Source: DASSBR01 sp035708085 (GTDB lineage: Bacteria > Pseudomonadota > Gammaproteobacteria > Natronospirales > DASSBR01). From it: a stretch of DNA of 10,464 nucleotides. The stretch is taken from the NCBI GenBank assembly GCA_035708085.1, contig DASSTE010000065.1, positions 1 through 10,464 on the forward strand. Reading direction: 5' to 3'. Under the pieces are notes generated by a model that saw only the letters and a list, made by a program, of their open reading frames with translations, had not been told where the DNA came from and ran no database searches. Position numbers and translations under genes: made by a program. Shown here piece by piece: positions 6,627 to 10,464 of the stretch; the stretch's first letter is position 1, and each line of letters begins with the position of its first letter.

Positions 6627-7352
6627 GTGCCTCTGCTCGGCGTCAACATCGACCACATCGCGACGCTGCGCCAGGCACGCGGCACGCGCTATCCCGACCC
6701 GGTTGAAGCGGCGTTTATCGCCGAGCGCGCCGGCGCGGACGGCATCACACTGCACCTGCGCGAGGACCGCCGCCACATCCAGGAACGCGATGTGCGGCTG
6801 CTGAAGCAGACGTTGACGACGCCGATGAATCTGGAACTCGCGGTGGCCGATGAAGTGTTGGCGATCGCAGTAGACGTTGCGCCGGAGCATTGCTGCCTCG
6901 TTCCTGAGAAGCGCCAGGAGTTGACCACCGAAGGCGGCCTCGATGTCAAAGGCCAGTTGAATCCCACCGGCGACGTCTGCGAGAAACTGGCCAAGGCCGG
7001 CATTATCGTCTCGCTGTTTATCGACCCCGACGAAGCTCAAGTGGATGCCGCGGCGGAGCTGCAAGCACCGGCGGTCGAAATCCACACCGGCCGCTACGCG
7101 GACGCAGTCACCGCGGCCGAGCGCGACGCCGAATTCGGACGTGTTCGACGGGCGGTCGAACACGCGCACAGGAAAGGCTTGACCGTCAACGGCGGCCACG
7201 GCCTGCATTATCACAATGTTAAACGAATCGCGGCGCTGCCGGCGATACATGAACTCAACATCGGCCACTCGATAGTCGCCCGCGCGCTCCTCGTCGGCCT
7301 TGATGCGGCGGTGAGGGAAATGAAATCGCTGGTCGCACGGGCAGCGGCTTGA
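6627..7352 (+). CDS. pdxJ: Pyridoxine 5'-phosphate synthase
   Basis: PdxJ condenses 3-amino-2-oxopropyl phosphate with 1-deoxy-D-xylulose 5-phosphate to make pyridoxine 5'-phosphate, the ring-closing step of DXP-dependent vitamin B6 synthesis. The 241-residue TIM-barrel protein closely follows E. coli PdxJ: GVNIDHIATLRQARGTRYPD at the start, HLREDRRHI with His43 (E. coli His45), Glu70 in MNLELAV (E. coli Glu72), CCLVPEKRQELTTEGGLDV, EIHTGRYADA, and NGGHGLHYHNV with His191 (E. coli His193). The start is GTG 6627, two bases after the purA stop; the frame is open further upstream inside purA, but that extension is unrelated to the family. No good Shine-Dalgarno is seen, so coupling to purA is likely. 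In E. coli pdxJ follows recO; here it follows purA. Confidence 0.98.
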   Translation: MPLLGVNIDHIATLRQARGTRYPDPVEAAFIAERAGADGITLHLREDRRHIQERDVRLLKQTLTTPMNLELAVADEVLAIAVDVAPEHCCLVPEKRQELTTEGGLDVKGQLNPTGDVCEKLAKAGIIVSLFIDPDEAQVDAAAELQAPAVEIHTGRYADAVTAAERDAEFGRVRRAVEHAHRKGLTVNGGHGLHYHNVKRIAALPAIHELNIGHSIVARALLVGLDAAVREMKSLVARAAA

Positions 7353-7732
7353 TCTTCGGCGTCGGCACCGATCTGGTCGAAATCGCGCGCATCGAGCGCA
7401 CCTACGCGCGTTACGGCGAACACTTCGTCGATCGCCTGCTGACGGATCGCGAGCGCGCGCTGTTCGACAAAACCCGCCGCAAGGTGCGCTTTCTGGCCAT
7501 GCACTTCGCCGCGAAAGAAGCGATCGTCAAGGCGATGGGCACCGGCTTCGCGCACGGTGTCTGGATTCGCGACGTTGGCTTCTATCCGGACGAATGGGGC
7601 AAGCCGTGCGTGGAAATGTCGCCGCGGGCACTGGCCGTCTGCCGCCGCCTCGGTGCCGGCGACGGCTTCGTCAGCCTGAGCGATGAAAAGGGCATGGCGC
7701 TGGCCTTCGCCGTATTGAGTCGAGCGGCATAA
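7349..7732 (+). CDS. acpS: Holo-[acyl-carrier-protein] synthase
   Basis: AcpS moves 4'-phosphopantetheine from coenzyme A onto a serine of acyl carrier protein, which fatty acid synthesis requires. The 127-residue protein is of normal length and shows both magnesium-binding motifs: GTDLVEIARI with Asp8 near the N-terminus and FAAKEAIVKAMGTG with Glu57, plus the closing VSLSDEKGMALAF strand. The start is TTG 7349, sharing bases with the pdxJ stop in TTGA (7349-7352). It is favoured because it gives the canonical MIFGVGTD and no upstream in-frame start fits. The 4-nt overlap indicates translational coupling to pdxJ, a pairing conserved with E. coli. The gene ends in TAA followed by a stem-loop. 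Confidence 0.97.
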   Translation: MIFGVGTDLVEIARIERTYARYGEHFVDRLLTDRERALFDKTRRKVRFLAMHFAAKEAIVKAMGTGFAHGVWIRDVGFYPDEWGKPCVEMSPRALAVCRRLGAGDGFVSLSDEKGMALAFAVLSRAA

Positions 7733-7737
7733 AGCCG

Positions 7738-7764
7738 CCTGCCCAGCGCGAAGAGTTGGGCGGG
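7738..7764 (+). terminator. Stem-loop after acpS, possible weak terminator
   Basis: CCTGCCCAGC (7738-7747) can pair with GTTGGGCGGG (7755-7764) as a 10-bp stem with two G-T wobbles and a 7-nt loop, GCGAAGA. It begins 5 nt after the acpS stop. No T-run follows (the next bases are GGGAAGATTTAGG), so it is not a classic intrinsic terminator. It may be a 3'-end stabilising structure or mark the boundary between the housekeeping operon and the permease. Confidence 0.4.
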
Positions 7765-7820
7765 GGGAAGATTTAGGATACCTTCATGGTTGCTGGCTGC
7801 AGGCGCTATGAGAGGAACGC

Positions 7821-10274
7821 ATGTCTGGTTTTTTGCTTGATCTCCGTTTTGCATTACGCCACCTCGCCGCAAGACCAGCCTTCGCCGCGGCGGCGATTCT
7901 CACGCTGATACTCGGCATCGGCGCCAACACCACCGTCTTCAGTATGCTGAACGGCTACTTCCTGAAGCCGCTTCCCTATCCGCAAGGCCACGAACTTGTC
8001 AGCGTGCGCACCCGTCTGCCCAAGCTGTACCCATGTTGTTACATTTCGGTTTCGATACCGATGTACGAAGCGATAAAGGACGACGTTCCGGCCTTTTCCA
8101 GTGTGGGCGCAAGCCATTACGCGGCGTTCAATCTGCAGGCAAAGGGCCATGCGCAGTATGTCGCGGGTCAGCGAATCATAGGCGATGTGTTCCAAACGCT
8201 CGGCCTCAAGCCGGTGCTGGGCCATGTGCTCACCCGGGCAAACAACAGACCGGGGCATGGTCGTGTGGCAGTCATCAGCTATCGATTATGGCGGAGTAGC
8301 TTCGGCGGAAACGCAGCCGCTATCGGGAAACGGATCAAACTGGACGGGGAATCCTACCGGATCATCGGCGTTATGCCGCAAGGTTTTTCTTATCCGAATG
8401 GACATACCGACGTTTGGGTGCCGGAAACGGTCAGCGCGGCGAATCAGGGCGTCGCGAACATGTTCAATTTCCACGCCAACTTGATCGGTCGTCTGAAGCC
8501 CGGCATTGACCGCCAGGCGTTACACGCGCAACTCGACTACCTGCAGGCGCGGATAATGAATGCAGTGTCGCCCGAGACCCGCAAAAAATACCGCGACTAC
8601 GGCTTCGAATTGACCGGTACGCCGTACCATCAAGTGCTGCTGGGCAACGACGGCACCAAGCTCTTGCTGCTACAGGTCGCGGTGTTGCTGGTTCTGCTGA
8701 TCGCCTGCGTCAATGTCGCGAACCTGCTGTTGTCGCGCGCCCTGACTCGCAGCCACGAAATGGCGATGCGCCTGACGCTGGGCGCGACGCGCCGCGTGCT
8801 GGCGCGTCAGCTGCTCACGGAAGGATTATGCCTGGCCTTGCCCGGCGGATTGGGCGGCACGGCACTCGGCTGGTTCTGCTTGCGTCTGATTAATGGCTCG
8901 CCGCTCAACCCGCCCGTCAGTATTTTCAATATCGCGTTCGATTGGCGCGTCGCGCTGTTCATTTCCGCAGTGATTGGCGTGACCGCTGCACTCGTCAGCG
9001 TACTGCCGATCTTTTATCTGACGAAGACCGACTTGCAGCGCCTGCTGCAGGATGGCGGCCACACGGCCGGCGGCGGGCGTGGTGCACGTAAGACGTCGAA
9101 CGTGCTGGTTATGGGCGAGATAGCCCTGGCGACCGCGCTATTGGGAGGCGCCGGCTTGCTGCTGCACAGCACGATCAATCTTCAAAACGTCGATCCCGGT
9201 TTCGATGCGGGCAACGTCTTGAACATGCGCTTGCTCCGCGCGCGCCAAGGTCCGCCGGATAACGCTGAACGGGTCGCGTTTCGGCGCGATGTTCTGCGGC
9301 GCGTGCGGGCAATGCCCGCTGTCGAGCAAGCCGCGATGGCGGGTTGGACGCCGCTTAACGATTACTTTGGACAGACAAAGTTCAAATTGCGCGGACGCGA
9401 ATCGGTTTCAGATTCCGGGCCGAGCGTTACCTACGATGCCGTCTCGCCGCAGTTTTTCAAGACACTTGGCATTCCACTTCTGAAAGGGCGCGGGTTCAAT
9501 ACGTCCGACACGATGAATGGCCAATTGGTTGCAGTTGTCGATGCGCGCTTTGCGAAGCGGTTCTTCGCCGGCCGGAATCCGGTCGGTGAGGAAATCAACC
9601 TGGGCGGCGTGAGCCATCATCAGTGGGTGCGAATCGTCGGCGTCATCCCTCCGATCAAGCTTCAGAAGCTGGATACTACTGCGCCGTACGAAATCTTCAT
9701 AAATGGTATGCAGTTGCCGGCGTCGGGAATGCGGCTGCTGGTGCGCACCACCATTAATCCCGCCATGCTGGTCAAACCGCTGAAGAGGCTGATTGCCGGA
9801 ATCAATCCATCGATTGCAGCCTACCCGGGAATCACGAACCGTTACAGCCTGCAAAACCTGATCGACGCCCGGCTCCGGGGTCGGGAGGCTTTTCTTTTCG
9901 TGGTGCTGGCCTTCGGCATTCTTGCGCTCATGCTGGCGGTTATCGGCGTCTATGGTGTCCTGAGCTTTGCCGTCGCGAGGCGGGTCAAGGAATGCGGGGT
10001 GAGACTCGCGCTTGGCGCGTTGCCCGGAGACATCGAATGGATGATCGTCAAAAATGGCCTCAAGCTGCTCGGTGCAGGCTTGGCCGCAGGCCTGGCACTG
10101 GCGGTCATTTTCGGCTTCATGCTGTCGTCGCAGTTGTTCGGGGTGGTGCCGTACGACCCGTTGACACTGATCGGCACGGCGTTAATCCTCTCGGTCATCA
10201 CGGTTGGCGCGTGCCTTCTACCCGCACGGCGCGCCGCCAAACTCGATCCGGCGGTAGCGATTCACGAGCAGTAA
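7821..10274 (+). CDS. MacB/FtsX-type duplicated ABC transporter permease, orphan (ADOP-like)
   Basis: The 817-residue membrane protein has two copies of the MacB_PCD plus FtsX layout. Copy one: N-terminal helix (about 20-42, containing LTLILGIGANTTVFS), a periplasmic domain, then helices from about 281-303 and two more before residue 405. Copy two: helix about 428-449 (VLVMGEIALATALLGGAGLL), a second periplasmic domain, a helix at 691-718 (IGVYGVLSFAVA), the motif KECGVRLALGALPGDI, two further helices, and the FtsX-family ending LPARRAAKLDPAVAIHEQ. This matches orphan permeases of the ADOP type, which resemble MacB but lack its ATPase. No ATPase or adaptor gene adjoins it; acpS and an exonuclease gene flank it. 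Substrate unknown; export of a peptide, toxin or lipid-linked molecule is only a guess. Shine-Dalgarno AGAGGA (7811-7816) precedes the ATG. A Cys-Cys pair occurs at 72-73. Sampled stretches are lower in GC than the upstream genes, which may point to transfer. Confidence 0.9.
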   Translation: MSGFLLDLRFALRHLAARPAFAAAAILTLILGIGANTTVFSMLNGYFLKPLPYPQGHELVSVRTRLPKLYPCCYISVSIPMYEAIKDDVPAFSSVGASHYAAFNLQAKGHAQYVAGQRIIGDVFQTLGLKPVLGHVLTRANNRPGHGRVAVISYRLWRSSFGGNAAAIGKRIKLDGESYRIIGVMPQGFSYPNGHTDVWVPETVSAANQGVANMFNFHANLIGRLKPGIDRQALHAQLDYLQARIMNAVSPETRKKYRDYGFELTGTPYHQVLLGNDGTKLLLLQVAVLLVLLIACVNVANLLLSRALTRSHEMAMRLTLGATRRVLARQLLTEGLCLALPGGLGGTALGWFCLRLINGSPLNPPVSIFNIAFDWRVALFISAVIGVTAALVSVLPIFYLTKTDLQRLLQDGGHTAGGGRGARKTSNVLVMGEIALATALLGGAGLLLHSTINLQNVDPGFDAGNVLNMRLLRARQGPPDNAERVAFRRDVLRRVRAMPAVEQAAMAGWTPLNDYFGQTKFKLRGRESVSDSGPSVTYDAVSPQFFKTLGIPLLKGRGFNTSDTMNGQLVAVVDARFAKRFFAGRNPVGEEINLGGVSHHQWVRIVGVIPPIKLQKLDTTAPYEIFINGMQLPASGMRLLVRTTINPAMLVKPLKRLIAGINPSIAAYPGITNRYSLQNLIDARLRGREAFLFVVLAFGILALMLAVIGVYGVLSFAVARRVKECGVRLALGALPGDIEWMIVKNGLKLLGAGLAAGLALAVIFGFMLSSQLFGVVPYDPLTLIGTALILSVITVGACLLPARRAAKLDPAVAIHEQ

Positions 10275-10340
10275 TGTCCATCGATTTACACCAGGGCCGG
10301 CAGATCGGTCGCTGATAAAGCGCATCGGCGCGACTCTTGG

Positions 10341-10346
10341 TAGACT
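10341..10346 (+). promoter_or_regulatory. Possible -10 element directly upstream of the exonuclease gene
   Basis: TAGACT (4 of 6 to TATAAT) lies 7 nt before the ATG at 10354. No Shine-Dalgarno is seen in the intervening GCCCGCC. If it is a real -10, transcription would begin at or within a base or two of the start codon, giving a leaderless or nearly leaderless mRNA. No -35 hexamer fits at 16-18 nt. The 79-nt gap 10275-10353 shows no convincing terminator. Confidence 0.25.
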
Positions 10347-10353
10347 GCCCGCC

Positions 10354-10464
10354 ATGAATGTGCTCGCGTTTGACATTGAGACCGTACCGGACGTGGACAG
10401 CGGCCGCCGGCTGTATGGGCTCGACGGGCTTGACGACGCTGACGTCGCTCGCGCGATGTTCCAT
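10354..10464 (+). CDS. Predicted 3'-5' exonuclease, PolB exonuclease-domain type (N-terminal part; 3' end outside window)
   Basis: Only 37 codons are visible. The protein begins MNVLAFDIETVPD, the ExoI motif of DEDD-family 3'-5' exonucleases with metal ligands Asp7 and Glu9, followed by GRRLYGLDGLDDADVARAMF, which is characteristic of the stand-alone bacterial proteins related to the exonuclease domain of DNA polymerase B (COG3298 type). Such proteins are expected to trim DNA 3' ends, but their cellular role is poorly defined. The catalytic motifs ExoII and ExoIII would lie beyond the window, so activity cannot be judged. It starts 79 nt after the permease stop and probably has its own promoter. 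Confidence 0.8.
   Translation, partial: MNVLAFDIETVPDVDSGRRLYGLDGLDDADVARAMFH

Noticed and set aside
10275..10353. Terminator after the permease
   Set aside because: Only short imperfect pairings (for example GGCCG with CGGTC) and no T-run.
10198..10464. - strand open frame at the right edge
   Set aside because: It overlaps the end of the permease and the exonuclease start in antisense and has no family features.
1..10464. CRISPR array, tRNA, rRNA, integrase, transposase or toxin-antitoxin pair
   Set aside because: None seen on either strand; gaps between genes are all under 100 nt and are accounted for above.

Overview
This is a compact, GC-rich stretch of bacterial chromosome with every supported gene on the + strand. 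The gene content and the run mutL-miaA-hfq-hflX-hflK-hflC-purA are typical of Gammaproteobacteria. High GC, several GTG/TTG starts and a MutL that keeps its endonuclease motifs (unlike E. coli MutL) suggest a lineage near Xanthomonadales, Nevskiales or Steroidobacterales rather than an enteric. That placement is inference.

Layout. Positions 1-600 hold the C-terminal third of mutL (mismatch repair). Positions 604-676 hold a degenerate heptamer repeat that forms an imperfect palindrome in the mutL-miaA gap. miaA (tRNA A37 prenylation) follows, then hfq (RNA chaperone) behind an exact TATAAT box, hflX (ribosome-associated GTPase), and hflK and hflC (membrane SPFH partners of the FtsH protease, overlapping by 4 nt). 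purA (adenylosuccinate synthetase) comes 25 nt after hflC. Then come pdxJ (pyridoxine 5'-phosphate synthase) and acpS (holo-ACP synthase), which overlap by 4 nt. In E. coli these two lie in another operon, after recO, so their position behind purA is a rearranged junction. A stem-loop after acpS marks the probable end of this run.

The right end holds a large single-gene ABC-type permease of the MacB/FtsX duplicated type with no ATPase beside it. Its base composition looks lower in GC than the housekeeping block. The last 111 nt are the start of a predicted PolB-like 3'-5' exonuclease gene.

The genes from mutL to acpS are core metabolism, RNA and protein quality control, transcribed in one direction with short gaps or overlaps, and probably form one or a few linked transcription units. 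I found no phage, integrase, transposase, CRISPR, tRNA, rRNA or defence gene. The least explained items are the heptad palindrome upstream of miaA and the orphan permease. I see no good evidence for a wholly new multi-gene system here.
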